NCBI GenBank assembly: GCA_003170475.1
Contig: PMZI01000010.1
Coordinates: forward strand, 18,301-82,300
Origin: Ignavibacteriota bacterium
Lineage (GTDB): Bacteria; Bacteroidota; Ignavibacteria; UBA10030
Length of the DNA stretch: 64,000 nt
Direction: 5' to 3'
Each line of letters opens with the position of its first letter. Within the stretch, counting starts at the first letter, position 1. The notes beneath the pieces were generated by a model. The model was not told the DNA's origin, made no database searches, and was given only the letters and a program-made list of their open reading frames with translations. This document shows positions 16,892 to 25,171 of this stretch, in pieces. Made by a program: the position numbers and the translations under genes.

Positions 16892-19303
16892 CTACTGCGA
16901 AACGGACGTAATGCCATATCGTTTGAACGCTGACGCCAGGATTCCAAACTGGTCTGTCAACAGCCCCTCATATCCGCACGGCCAGCCGTCCCAGTAGCGC
17001 GCATCGAGACCGCTCTTGCTGGCCCCGTAGACAAGTCCGTCAGCAAGACTGCTGCAGAGTCGTTCGAGAAGCCGGTCGGCCTCTTCATTCATACCCACGA
17101 GGTACAGCGCATCCACAAAGTGACGCGACTGAGAATGCGTACAGGCCCCATTGCCATAAAACCCATGCGGATATCCCTGCATGATGTCCGCCAGGTCTTT
17201 GTCCGGAATCGACCAGAGGCTGATCGGTAAACCGAATCGCGCATCGGGAATTTTCACGCGCTTTGCTTCATCCCAGAGTTTTTCGATGATCTGACGCGCA
17301 CCGCGTTCGTTCAGGAGTCCGGCACAGACCGCCGCTCCATTCACAGCCATGAATCCATAGTCGTGCAGTTTGTTCTCTGCGCATCTCCAGCCGGCAAGCC
17401 ATCCTGTCTCTGCGTTGAAGAATGCCGGATAATAATTTTTCTTGAGCGTTTCAGCCCAACCCGATAGACCGCGAGCGATATCCGGCTGGCCAAGAGTCGG
17501 CAGAACCGTTGATAGTGTCTTCAGAGCGGGATACAACAAGGCGTTTGTCCAACTGTCCTTCCAGCCAAACGAAATAACGTCATACCAGACAGTGCTCCAT
17601 TGTCCTGTTCCACTGACGCCGGTTCGATATTTGCTTTCGATGAGCCCATCATTGTCTACGTCTCGCATACGCATTTGCTCGATCTTCCGGCGAATCTGCA
17701 GCTGATAAGACTTCACCCACCCGGTGGTTCCACTATGCTGCAAATACTCTGCCAGGCCGAGCAATCCGGCTGTTCCCGTCATCAGGTACTCATCTTCCGC
17801 TTCATGGACTTTTCCATCCTGAAGAAGCGAGCCGCTCGCGTAGCCGGGACCTCCATCCAGCCATCGCTCAAGCGAATCGCGCAGAAGGTCGATTGGCGCC
17901 AGGTTGGGCAGTATGCGATCCATCTTCGTAGTTACGGCTGACCAACTGTCCATGCATATCGGGCAGTGAATTGAACTGCCATTGTTGCTCAGTGTCCCAG
18001 TGTCTGCGCGATACGTGAGTGAAGTCAGCGAACAGCGCTCCACCGCTTGAGCGACCTGAACCGGCGCATCTTCTCTCAGCGGCGTCGAAATGTGCGCGAC
18101 ACGCATCTCGATGTCTGCGACGAAGTGTCCGATCGGGAGCAGATAATCTCCTTCGGGCTGCAAGACCTCGCCGAGTTTCAGTTCGCCCGTCGTCATGTTC
18201 TGCTGGCGAAATGAGTCGGAACGCCACAGAGCATCATTGCCTGAGGCTTTGACTTCCAAAGTTCCGAACCTTGGAAAATGGAGAAGGACCGGGAGGTTCA
18301 TCGTTCCCGTTTCCCCATTGCGGACGATTTGTCCTAAGACGTGTGATGTCGATGCTAGTGAGCTGAGTCCGATCATCCACGCGCAGCTTCGCCATGCGCG
18401 GAGCTCCCGATCTGCGAATCGCTCCGCATGCAGGATGACACGATCTTCAAGAATCGTCCACTTCAGAAAATACCTTTGGCCCGCTCCCCCGAGGACGACA
18501 TCGTAGGTGACACAATTCCCCTCAACGCGCGTTATGCCTTGAACATCATAGCGAAGAAAACTCGCAGCCACCGGAACATTGCCTACCCTCGATAATTGAA
18601 TCCCTTGGTAGAAAACCCCCGGCTGTAGTTTCAATACATTCGTGCCAGTTTCAGATTCTCCTGTTTCGTCGACAGCGAGATAGGAAAAACCGGCGCGATT
18701 CAGACGAAAACCTACTTCCAGAAAGCGAGAACTGAATCTGACCTCGCCTGCGTCACAGTGTGCGGTGACTCCGTTCGGCAGTGCGTCAATGGACACGCTG
18801 GCGATCTTCAGCACCTTCTCATTGCGCGGAGCCACACCCCCGAGCAGTTCACCCTCAAGGATAAATGCCCCGGAAGCAAGATTCCAGGAAGTCCACCAGT
18901 TGTCAATCCCGCAACGACGCACCTCCAAAATGACCGCCGACGTTTCCACACCTCGCAGATCGAACCAGGTGATCTCTTCAGATGGCGCCGGGACCGATTG
19001 CTCTCTCCGAAGAACCGTCCACTCCTTTCCATTCCAACCCAGAACGCGGAAGGCGGTAACCCAGTCGAGGTCCTGACGGCTGCCGCATTTGTGATAGCCG
19101 AGAGCCCGTCGAAGTCCGAGCCTTTTCAGCCGGGCCGGAGTGTGCAATGGCAAGACGCGGGCATGGATGATACGGTTGTGCGGAGCCCCTTCCTCCCCCT
19201 CGAGAGGAGAAGTCCATAGGGCGCGGCAAAAGGAGAGATTCTGGCTCGACCCGACATCCCCCATCGGGGGTTCAAGGTCCTTCAATGTTAAGAGATCAAT
19301 CAT
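16892..19303 (-). CDS. Large (alpha/alpha)6-barrel, glycosidase-like protein with N-terminal carbohydrate-binding-like region
   Basis: 803 residues from the ATG at 19303. The frame extends to 19387, but that part holds the ispG terminator. No signal peptide is seen. Residues 60-180 (IIHARVLPLHTPARLKRLGL, then WVTAFRVLGWNGKEW) look like a discoidin or beta-sandwich module. The middle is beta-rich, and the last 350 residues are helical with barrel-type motifs: DVDNDGLIESKYRTG, WYDVISFGWKDSWTNALLY, GWLAGWRCAENKLHDYGFMA and YGNGACTHSQSRHFVDAL. This resembles six-hairpin glycosidases, but I cannot assign a GH family or the catalytic acids. First gene of an operon with the aldolase. Confidence 0.7.
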   Translation of the reverse strand: MIDLLTLKDLEPPMGDVGSSQNLSFCRALWTSPLEGEEGAPHNRIIHARVLPLHTPARLKRLGLRRALGYHKCGSRQDLDWVTAFRVLGWNGKEWTVLRREQSVPAPSEEITWFDLRGVETSAVILEVRRCGIDNWWTSWNLASGAFILEGELLGGVAPRNEKVLKIASVSIDALPNGVTAHCDAGEVRFSSRFLEVGFRLNRAGFSYLAVDETGESETGTNVLKLQPGVFYQGIQLSRVGNVPVAASFLRYDVQGITRVEGNCVTYDVVLGGAGQRYFLKWTILEDRVILHAERFADRELRAWRSCAWMIGLSSLASTSHVLGQIVRNGETGTMNLPVLLHFPRFGTLEVKASGNDALWRSDSFRQQNMTTGELKLGEVLQPEGDYLLPIGHFVADIEMRVAHISTPLREDAPVQVAQAVERCSLTSLTYRADTGTLSNNGSSIHCPICMDSWSAVTTKMDRILPNLAPIDLLRDSLERWLDGGPGYASGSLLQDGKVHEAEDEYLMTGTAGLLGLAEYLQHSGTTGWVKSYQLQIRRKIEQMRMRDVDNDGLIESKYRTGVSGTGQWSTVWYDVISFGWKDSWTNALLYPALKTLSTVLPTLGQPDIARGLSGWAETLKKNYYPAFFNAETGWLAGWRCAENKLHDYGFMAVNGAAVCAGLLNERGARQIIEKLWDEAKRVKIPDARFGLPISLWSIPDKDLADIMQGYPHGFYGNGACTHSQSRHFVDALYLVGMNEEADRLLERLCSSLADGLVYGASKSGLDARYWDGWPCGYEGLLTDQFGILASAFKRYGITSVSQ

Positions 19304-19340
19304 AGGATGCTGCAAGGTACGAACTCCGTCGGTGTGAATC

Positions 19341-19370
19341 AAAAAAAAGCCGGATGCACTCTCCGGCTTC
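19341..19370 (-). terminator. Rho-independent terminator after ispG
   Basis: GCCGGA/TCCGGC stem extended by two A-T pairs around a seven-base loop, followed on the minus strand by eight Ts. It lies 39 bp beyond the ispG stop and fixes the start of the next gene at 19303. Confidence 0.92.
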
Positions 19371-19408
19371 AGTCCTTCCACGATCATGTCTTGTTGATGC
19401 TTCGTTGT

Positions 19409-20509
19409 TCAGATTTCAGGCTGGAAGCGCTCAACCTCCTCCAGCACCGCGCTCACAATATCTTCCTCTTTCACCCGCCTCACCACTTCGCCTTTGCGGT
19501 ACAGAATAGCCACACCCTTGCCGGCGGCGACCCCAATATCAGCTTCGCTGGCCTCCCCCGGACCGTTCACAACACAACCAAGCACCGCAATTTTGATAGG
19601 CTTCTTGACTTTCGCGAGCTTCTCTTCGAGTTGTGCCATGATACCGAAAAGGTCAACCTCGAGTCGTCCGCATGTCGGACACGCAATGAGCTCCAGACTG
19701 CGGCTGGCGAGGCTCAGGGAGCGCAAAATCTCTTTCCCGACTTCCACCTCTTTCACCGGATCATCCGTCAACGACACGCGAATCGTATCGCCGATCCCTT
19801 CAGCCAGAAGAGTACCGATGCCGACCGCAGATTTGATGGTGCCAACACGCGTCGTGCCCGCCTCCGTCACCCCAAGGTGAAGAGGAATATCAGTTCTCTG
19901 TGCCACAAGCCGATACGCCTCGATCATCAGCTTCACGTCTGTCGACTTCACGGAGATCACCACATCCTTAAAATCGAATTCATCACAGATGCCGACATGG
20001 CGCATCGCACTTTCGTAGAGCGCTTCTGCTGTCGGATATCCATATTTCTGCAGAATATCTTCTTCCAATGAACCCGAGTTGACACCGATGCGAATCGGAA
20101 TTCCTTTGTCCTTGCATGCCGTCAGCACCTGGCGTATCCGATCCTTCGAACCGATGTTCCCCGGATTGAGCCTCACCTTCGCGACGCCCGCTTCGACAGC
20201 CTTGAGAGCAAAAATGTGATTGAAGTGAATGTCAGCCACAATCGGGACAGCAGACTGACGCACGATTTCCTTCATCGCGTCAGCGGCTTCTTTGTCGTTC
20301 ACCGTAACGCGGACGATATCCACTCCGGCTTCCGCGGAGGCCCGGATCTGAGCTACGGTTCCGGCCACATCATCGGTTTTCGTCTTCGTCATCGTCTGAA
20401 CGGAGATCGGGGCGTCGCCGCCGATCTTCACTCCACCGACAACTACCTGCCGGGTTTTCCGTCTCGCCCCCACCTTGTATGTTTCGTGCCGCTCCACGAG
20501 TTGATTCAT
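19409..20509 (-). CDS. ispG: 4-hydroxy-3-methylbut-2-enyl diphosphate synthase (short, two-domain form)
   Basis: 366 residues. IspG is the 4Fe-4S enzyme that makes HMBPP from methylerythritol cyclodiphosphate in the non-mevalonate isoprenoid pathway. The TIM-barrel part has VKIGGDAPISVQTM, ADIHFN and KVRLNPGNIG. The cluster ligands are Cys277, Cys280, Cys312 and Glu319 (ELIACPTCGR and GCVVNGPGEA). Many Bacteroidota and Chlorobi carry a much longer form with an inserted domain; this protein has the short two-domain form. It follows the rhomboid gene by 16 bp and ends at a strong terminator. Confidence 0.96.
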   Translation of the reverse strand: MNQLVERHETYKVGARRKTRQVVVGGVKIGGDAPISVQTMTKTKTDDVAGTVAQIRASAEAGVDIVRVTVNDKEAADAMKEIVRQSAVPIVADIHFNHIFALKAVEAGVAKVRLNPGNIGSKDRIRQVLTACKDKGIPIRIGVNSGSLEEDILQKYGYPTAEALYESAMRHVGICDEFDFKDVVISVKSTDVKLMIEAYRLVAQRTDIPLHLGVTEAGTTRVGTIKSAVGIGTLLAEGIGDTIRVSLTDDPVKEVEVGKEILRSLSLASRSLELIACPTCGRLEVDLFGIMAQLEEKLAKVKKPIKIAVLGCVVNGPGEASEADIGVAAGKGVAILYRKGEVVRRVKEEDIVSAVLEEVERFQPEI

Positions 20510-20525
20510 CCCGCCTTCAGTCTGT

Positions 20526-21458
20526 TCAGTTCAGTTTCTTGCTCGCTTCGAAAAGGACCTTTTTCTCATCTTCCGTTAAGCTTTGATAACCACCGCGGCC
20601 AATCTTGTCAAGAATCTCATCGATTTTTATCTGATAGAGTTCTTGCTCAGTCTTCGGACGCTTCTCAGCGATATCATACACTTTGGCTTCGACGACATCT
20701 TCATGTTTCGATTCTCTTGCCTTGTTTCGCTCTTTGCTGAGCAGCCATCCGATCTGCTCGATGAATTTCTGGAAGGGGAATCGTCGCGCCAGAATCAGAA
20801 CATACGCATACCCCGCGGCCGCTCCGCCGAGGTGAGCCAGATTGGCGATCGCCCCCTGGCCACCCACCGACAGAACGCCGAACACAATCAGCCCAAAGAT
20901 CAGATACTTCGCCTTGACGGGCAGAAGAAAATAGATGTAAATGTATCGATCGGGAAACATCATCGCGAACGCAACAAGCACGCCGTAGACGGCACCCGAT
21001 GCTCCAATCGTCGGGATCCCCTGACCGAACGCGGTAACCACGGACGTCGGTTCAAGTATCGGAGCAAGAATGAGCTGAAAGATCCCGGCGATGACTCCGC
21101 ACACCAGATAGAACGTCAGGAATCGTTTCGAACCCCACACATGTTCGACTTCCATCCCAAACATCCAAAGTCCGAAGACCATGTTGAACAGGATATGCAT
21201 GAAATCGGCGTGCATAAATTGATATGTGATCAACTGCCAGGGATAGAACCCGTGATCGAGGGGCATGAGCCCGAAGTACGTATTGAAATAGTAATCGAGG
21301 GGAACCTCGCCGATCGTAAACATTCTGCCGAGAACACCGAAGAGCACATACACTGCGGCATTGGTAATGAGCAGCCATTTGATGACCGGCGGAAAGAACT
21401 GGAACCCACCGAACGTCGACGGCCGATAGTAGTTCCCTTGACCAGGGTATGGTGACAT
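20526..21458 (-). CDS. Rhomboid-family intramembrane serine protease
   Basis: 310 residues with six to seven membrane segments. The catalytic serine is in IGASGAVYGVL and the histidine in NLAHLGGAAAGY; the HADFMHILFNMVFGLWMFG helix and the WG-x-x-R-F turn are typical. A cytoplasmic tail from about residue 225 is charged and ends with a small helical module (EILDKIGRGGYQSLTEDEKKVL, broken after EDE) shared by many Bacteroidota rhomboids. It cleaves membrane proteins within the bilayer; its substrate is unknown. First gene of the rhomboid-ispG pair. Confidence 0.95.
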   Translation of the reverse strand: MSPYPGQGNYYRPSTFGGFQFFPPVIKWLLITNAAVYVLFGVLGRMFTIGEVPLDYYFNTYFGLMPLDHGFYPWQLITYQFMHADFMHILFNMVFGLWMFGMEVEHVWGSKRFLTFYLVCGVIAGIFQLILAPILEPTSVVTAFGQGIPTIGASGAVYGVLVAFAMMFPDRYIYIYFLLPVKAKYLIFGLIVFGVLSVGGQGAIANLAHLGGAAAGYAYVLILARRFPFQKFIEQIGWLLSKERNKARESKHEDVVEAKVYDIAEKRPKTEQELYQIKIDEILDKIGRGGYQSLTEDEKKVLFEASKKLN

Positions 21459-21490
21459 ATCTTCCTACACTTCCATGGATAAGAAATACG

Positions 21491-21560
21491 CGATCAGCCC
21501 TCGGCTGATTCTGAAACAAATGAGTGTGAGAAGGAGGGTGCGCCCTCCCCCCACACTCAT
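21491..21560 (-). terminator. Large composite hairpin terminator after pgk
   Basis: Outer stem ATGAGTGTG/CACACTCAT (21520-21528 with 21552-21560) enclosing a second stem GGAGGG/CCCTCC, followed on the minus strand by TTGTTTCAG. A further 7-bp hairpin (21493-21499 with 21503-21509) lies just beyond. This separates pgk from the rhomboid gene. Confidence 0.75.
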
Positions 21561-21587
21561 GTCAACACGTGAAAGCGCCGGTTTCAA

Positions 21588-22856
21588 TCAGGCTTTGTCG
21601 TTCAGTGCCGCCACTCCCGGCAGTATCTTTCCTTCGAGAAACTCCAGAGAAGCACCGCCGCCCGTTGAAACGTGTGAGACTTGCTTTTCCAGGCCGGCTT
21701 TCGCAATCGCTGAAGCCGAATCACCGCCCCCGACAATTGTCACCGCGCCGGCTTTGGTTGCATCAGCCATCGCTTGTGCAATGGCGTTTGTGCCTTCGGC
21801 GAAATTCGACATCTCGAAAACACCCATCGGACCATTCCATACAACAGTCTTCGCCTTCCTGATTTCTTCAGAGAAGATTTTGATCGTCTCCGGCCCAATA
21901 TCCACGCCAGCCCAATCCGCCGGAATAGCATTGACCGGCACAACTTTCGTGGCAGCGGCATTGTCGAACTTGTCGGCGACCAGCGTATCCACCGGAAGAA
22001 GGAGCTTCACGTTTTTCGCCTTTGCTTCGGCGAGAAGCTTTTTCGCGAGCTCGAGCTTGTCTTCTTCTAACAATGATTTACCGATTTCCATTCCCTGAGC
22101 TTTGTAGAAAGTGTACATCATCCCGCCGCCGATGAGGAGCGCATCGACTTTTCCCATCAGGTTCTGGATAACGTCGATTTTCCCGGAAATCTTGGCCCCA
22201 CCAAGAACGGCAACATAGGGCTTCGCAGGGTGTTCGATCGCCTTGCTCAGGTAGTCAAGTTCCTTTTCCATCAGGAACCCCGCGACCGCCGGCAGATAAT
22301 GCGCCACCGCTTCTGTCGAGGCGTGAGCACGATGCGCGCTGCCAAATGCATCGTTCACAAAAACATCTCCGTACGACGCGAGCTCTTTCCCCATTCCTTC
22401 GCGATCGGCAGCATCCTTCGAGGTCTCAGCTTTGTGGAACCTCGTGTTCTCAAGCATGAGGATTTCTCCGTTCTTGAGACCATCGACAACGGCTTTGGTC
22501 TCAGGACCGATTGCCGCCGGAGCCAGCTTGACGGGGCGACCGAGCAGTTCGGCAAGATGCTCGACGATGGGTTTCATCTTATGCTTGCCTTCGATGTACT
22601 TTGCCTCGTCGAACGGTTTTCCGTCCTTCTCCGCCTTCTCCTTCGCCTTTTGCGCGTCCTTCTTCGGGTCGCCAAGATGCGACATCAGCACGAGTGACTT
22701 TGCACCGTGTTCCAAAACGTAGTTGATCGTCGGCAGTGCTGCGCGCATGCGGATGTCATCCTGGATGACGGCGTTCTTCAACGGAACGTTGAAATCCACA
22801 CGCATGAGCACACGTTTTCCCTCAAAGTCTATATCGCGAACTGTTTTCTTGTTCAT
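21588..22856 (-). CDS. pgk: Phosphoglycerate kinase with altered substrate loop
   Basis: 422 residues from the ATG at 22856 (AGGAAGGG upstream). It transfers phosphate from 1,3-bisphosphoglycerate to ADP in glycolysis. N-domain: [22 protein letters not shown] and [19 protein letters not shown]-domain: [26 protein letters not shown] and [12 protein letters not shown]. The usual SHLGRP loop is SHLGDP (Asp63 in place of a basic residue that contacts 3-phosphoglycerate), followed by a charged insertion of about 20 residues. All other motifs are intact, so the enzyme is probably active. It lies 194 bp downstream of gap in the same direction. Confidence 0.95.
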   Translation of the reverse strand: MNKKTVRDIDFEGKRVLMRVDFNVPLKNAVIQDDIRMRAALPTINYVLEHGAKSLVLMSHLGDPKKDAQKAKEKAEKDGKPFDEAKYIEGKHKMKPIVEHLAELLGRPVKLAPAAIGPETKAVVDGLKNGEILMLENTRFHKAETSKDAADREGMGKELASYGDVFVNDAFGSAHRAHASTEAVAHYLPAVAGFLMEKELDYLSKAIEHPAKPYVAVLGGAKISGKIDVIQNLMGKVDALLIGGGMMYTFYKAQGMEIGKSLLEEDKLELAKKLLAEAKAKNVKLLLPVDTLVADKFDNAAATKVVPVNAIPADWAGVDIGPETIKIFSEEIRKAKTVVWNGPMGVFEMSNFAEGTNAIAQAMADATKAGAVTIVGGGDSASAIAKAGLEKQVSHVSTGGGASLEFLEGKILPGVAALNDKA

Positions 22857-22900
22857 AACAACCCTTCCTGAAACGAGAGAGAACAACGCATGAAACCCGC

Positions 22901-23014
22901 GGCGAAATTCGAAATCCTAATCTCTAAATCCTAAACAAACTCAAAGCACGAAAAACAGGAAGCGGAAAGCTTCGCTTTCGTATTTCAAACTCCTGATTTC
23001 GGATTTCGAGCTTC
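22901..23014. repeat. Degenerate ATTTCGAAATC-type inverted repeats between gap and pgk
   Basis: TCGAAATCC at 22909-22917 is inverted as GGATTTCGA at 23001-23009, in a stretch of short A/T-rich repeats of this type with a small hairpin (GAAAGC/GCTTTC) in the middle. The 12-mer CTGATTTCGGAT at 22993-23004 recurs exactly at 27200-27211 beside the IVP gene. No gene is present in 22857-23050. Confidence 0.55.
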
Positions 23015-23050
23015 GGGCTCTTGTCCTCTCCCGACGCTTTGTGATGTGTA

Positions 23051-24106
23051 TCAGAGTTTTGACGCCATTAAATTGGCGAGGTCCGCAGTGCGGACAGAAT
23101 ATCCCCACTCGTTGTCATACCACGTCACGACTTTGATAAAGTCGTTCTTTTCCTTGCCGAGTACGGAGGTGAATGGCAGATCCACCGATGAACTGTGGGG
23201 ATCGCCCTTATAGTCGACGCTCACCAATGGCTCATCGATTGCCGCGAGAATACCCTTCATGGGTCCGTTCGCCGCATCGCGGAATGCCTGTCGCAACTCT
23301 TCCGTCGTGCACGCTGTACCGATATTCGCCGTGAAATCTACGACGGAAACCGTGGGAGTCGGAACACGGAGAGAATATCCATCAAACTTGCCCTTCAACT
23401 CCGGCATCACGAGGCCGATCGCTTTCGCCGCGCCCGTCGTTGTCGGAATAATGCTCAGCGCTGCCGCACGTGCCCGCCGCAGATCGCTATGCGGAAGGTC
23501 CAAGATCCTCTGATCGTTCGTGTAGGCATGCACTGTGGTCATGAATCCGCGGATAATTTTGTACTTGTCATGCACGACTTTTGCTGCCGGAGCGAGACAG
23601 TTGGTTGTGCAAGAAGCATTTGACACGACATGATGGTTCGCCGGGTCATACATCTTCTCGTTCACGCCCAAGACAATCGTGATATCTTCGCCTTCAGCAG
23701 GGGCCGTGATGATGACCTTCTTTGCACCGCCTTTGGTGATGTGATTCTCTGCACCCTTAACAGTCTTTCCCTTTTTGTTGACGCCATCTTTCTTGATGGT
23801 GAACAATCCGGTGCCTTCGATAACGATATCGACGCCATTGGCCGACCATGGCAAGTTGGAGGGATCGGTTTCCTTAAAAACCTTGACGGTTTTCCCATCG
23901 ATCATCAAGACGCCTTCGCCAACCTCAACCTTGCCATCAAAACGACCGTAACTGGAGTCGTACTTGAGCAAATGAGCCATTGTCTTGAGGTCACCAATAT
24001 CATTGATAGCGACGACTTCAAGCGTGTTCGGGTATTTTTCCCGGATTGCCTTGAGCACTTGGCGACCAATACGCCCAAAGCCGTTAATTCCTACGCGGAC
24101 TGCCAT
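23051..24106 (-). CDS. gap: Glyceraldehyde-3-phosphate dehydrogenase, type I
   Basis: 351 residues. It oxidises glyceraldehyde-3-phosphate to 1,3-bisphosphoglycerate with NAD. Rossmann start [17 protein letters not shown]-type AINDIGD, the catalytic cysteine in [12 protein letters not shown], the general-base histidine in [10 protein letters not shown], and [13 protein letters not shown] near the end. An extra lysine-rich loop ([20 protein letters not shown]) lies before KKVIIT, slightly longer than usual. AGGAGG precedes the ATG. The promoter at 24170-24198 is embedded in a large dyad. Followed by pgk, the next glycolytic step. Confidence 0.97.
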   Translation of the reverse strand: MAVRVGINGFGRIGRQVLKAIREKYPNTLEVVAINDIGDLKTMAHLLKYDSSYGRFDGKVEVGEGVLMIDGKTVKVFKETDPSNLPWSANGVDIVIEGTGLFTIKKDGVNKKGKTVKGAENHITKGGAKKVIITAPAEGEDITIVLGVNEKMYDPANHHVVSNASCTTNCLAPAAKVVHDKYKIIRGFMTTVHAYTNDQRILDLPHSDLRRARAAALSIIPTTTGAAKAIGLVMPELKGKFDGYSLRVPTPTVSVVDFTANIGTACTTEELRQAFRDAANGPMKGILAAIDEPLVSVDYKGDPHSSSVDLPFTSVLGKEKNDFIKVVTWYDNEWGYSVRTADLANLMASKL

Positions 24107-24134
24107 AGATGCCTCCTAATGTGTAAAATGTCAG

Positions 24135-24184
24135 ATTTCTCGGTAATAAGCCCTCAATCGAGGTTATAAATATTACCGAGAAAT
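24135..24184. promoter_or_regulatory. 14-bp perfect inverted repeat at the gap promoter, candidate operator
   Basis: ATTTCTCGGTAATA (24135-24148) is inverted as TATTACCGAGAAAT (24171-24184), 22 bp apart, 36 bp centre to centre. One arm covers the spacer and -10 of the gap promoter and the other lies about 15-28 bp downstream of the expected transcript start. The inner part also has a CCTC/GAGG hairpin. The arms cannot both be in the RNA if the start is as predicted, so a protein-binding DNA site is the better reading. Confidence 0.6.
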
Positions 24185-24198
24185 GGGCTGAAAGTCAA
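24170..24198 (-). promoter_or_regulatory. Predicted sigma-70 promoter of gap
   Basis: On the minus strand: TTGACT (24198-24193), 17 bases, TAATAT (24175-24170). Near-consensus with ideal spacing; the expected leader is about 57 bases and includes AGGAGG before the ATG. Confidence 0.7.
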
Positions 24199-24209
24199 GA
24201 AAACGACGG

Positions 24210-24401
24210 CTAACGCAGCAGGAGAAGCTTTCTCGTATGTTGGAATCGATCGGCAACAAGTTTGTAAAAGCAAACTCCGCTCGGCACGTTCAATCCCCTG
24301 TCTTCGCGTCCGTTCCAGTTGACTGTGAAGTTGCCAGACTGCTGATCATCATCCTGCAAGACTCGGACTTCCTGTCCCGACAGGTCTGAGCAAATTGTGC
24401 T
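24210..24401 (-). pseudogene. Remnant of a secreted protein: C-terminal sorting-domain-like fragment
   Basis: Starting directly after the comF stop codon and in the same frame, 63 codons run to a TAG at 24210. They encode a C-terminus of the type IX secretion sorting or FlgD-like kind: DLSGQEVRVLQDDDQQSGNF, then VNWNGREDRG, VPSGVCFYKLVAD and a final RKLLLLR. The fragment has no start codon or ribosome site and no upstream secreted domain, so it looks like the surviving end of a deleted cargo gene. Readthrough of the comF TAG could add it to ComF, but ComF proteins naturally end at this point. Confidence 0.7.
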
Positions 24402-25115
24402 CTACTCAGCTAACGCCGCTGATGCACCAATGACTCTTTGAGCACCCGACGCGTGCAGAACACGAGCACAGCCGATGATCGTTGCGCCTGTCGTCACCAC
24501 ATCATCGATCAGGAGAATAGTCTTACCCTTCACCTCGCCCTTTCTTTTTATCGTACTTTCGAACGCATCTTCCATGTTCTCTCTTCGCTCATTCAGCGTA
24601 AGGGTTGTCTGAGTCTTCGTGTATTTCTTGCGCCGAACCAGATCACTCCAGACGGGGGTACCTGAGATTTCGGAGACACCGCGTGCGATCAGTTCAGCCT
24701 GATTGTAGCCGCGTTCTCGGAGTTTCCTTCGATGGAGCGGGACAGGAACAATAGCATCGGCACGAACCCCCTGCTCGGCAATCTCCCTGCCGAGGCGGCG
24801 TCCGAGTTCAAGGCCGAGTTCTTGGACTCCGCCATATTTCAGATTGTGCACGACGACCTGGAACACTCCCTCTTTCTCGAAAACGTAGAGTGAGACCAAA
24901 CCGTCGACAACGCCCGATGCGGTCAACTTTCCGGCCGTTTCAACAAAAAGAGGTGACTCCGTGGCCGCGGCATGAATCGAACACCAACAGTCAGAGCAGA
25001 CGAACTCAACATCGCGTCCCAGAAGTCGATGACACGACAGACAGAGAGGCGGATAGACAAAATCTATGAGGCAGCTGAAGAAGGATCGAATGGATCCTGA
25101 TAGAACGAAGCGCAT
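24402..25115 (-). CDS. comF: ComF-family phosphoribosyltransferase-like protein
   Basis: 237 residues. N-terminal zinc-ribbon cysteines (YPPLCLSCHRLLG and VCSDCWCS), then the phosphoribosyltransferase fold with HNLKYGG, VPVPLHRRKLRERGYNQAELIARG, RRKKYTKTQTTLTLNERREN and the PRPP-type loop TILLIDDVVTTGAT. ComF homologues assist DNA uptake in competent bacteria; in others (GntX) the role is unclear. It starts 56 bp after the uvrB stop in the same direction, without a clear ribosome site. The stop codon abuts the sorting-domain remnant. Confidence 0.92.
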   Translation of the reverse strand: MRFVLSGSIRSFFSCLIDFVYPPLCLSCHRLLGRDVEFVCSDCWCSIHAAATESPLFVETAGKLTASGVVDGLVSLYVFEKEGVFQVVVHNLKYGGVQELGLELGRRLGREIAEQGVRADAIVPVPLHRRKLRERGYNQAELIARGVSEISGTPVWSDLVRRKKYTKTQTTLTLNERRENMEDAFESTIKRKGEVKGKTILLIDDVVTTGATIIGCARVLHASGAQRVIGASAALAE

Positions 25116-25171
25116 GCTGGCACACTGGCGGGTTGTTCTTGCGAGGTCTTTGGAGGAGCAGATCTTTGCTT

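Noticed and set aside
19304..19387. Longer start for the 803-residue glycosidase-like protein
   Set aside because: This stretch contains the ispG terminator hairpin and T run, which would not be kept inside coding sequence.
20583..21455. A 290-residue frame on the plus strand
   Set aside because: It is the antisense of the rhomboid gene, with no family motifs; the rhomboid reading has catalytic Ser and His.
24402..25115. ComF carrying a C-terminal sorting domain by stop-codon readthrough
   Set aside because: ComF proteins are cytoplasmic and end at this point; no readthrough context is evident. Treated as an adjacent remnant.
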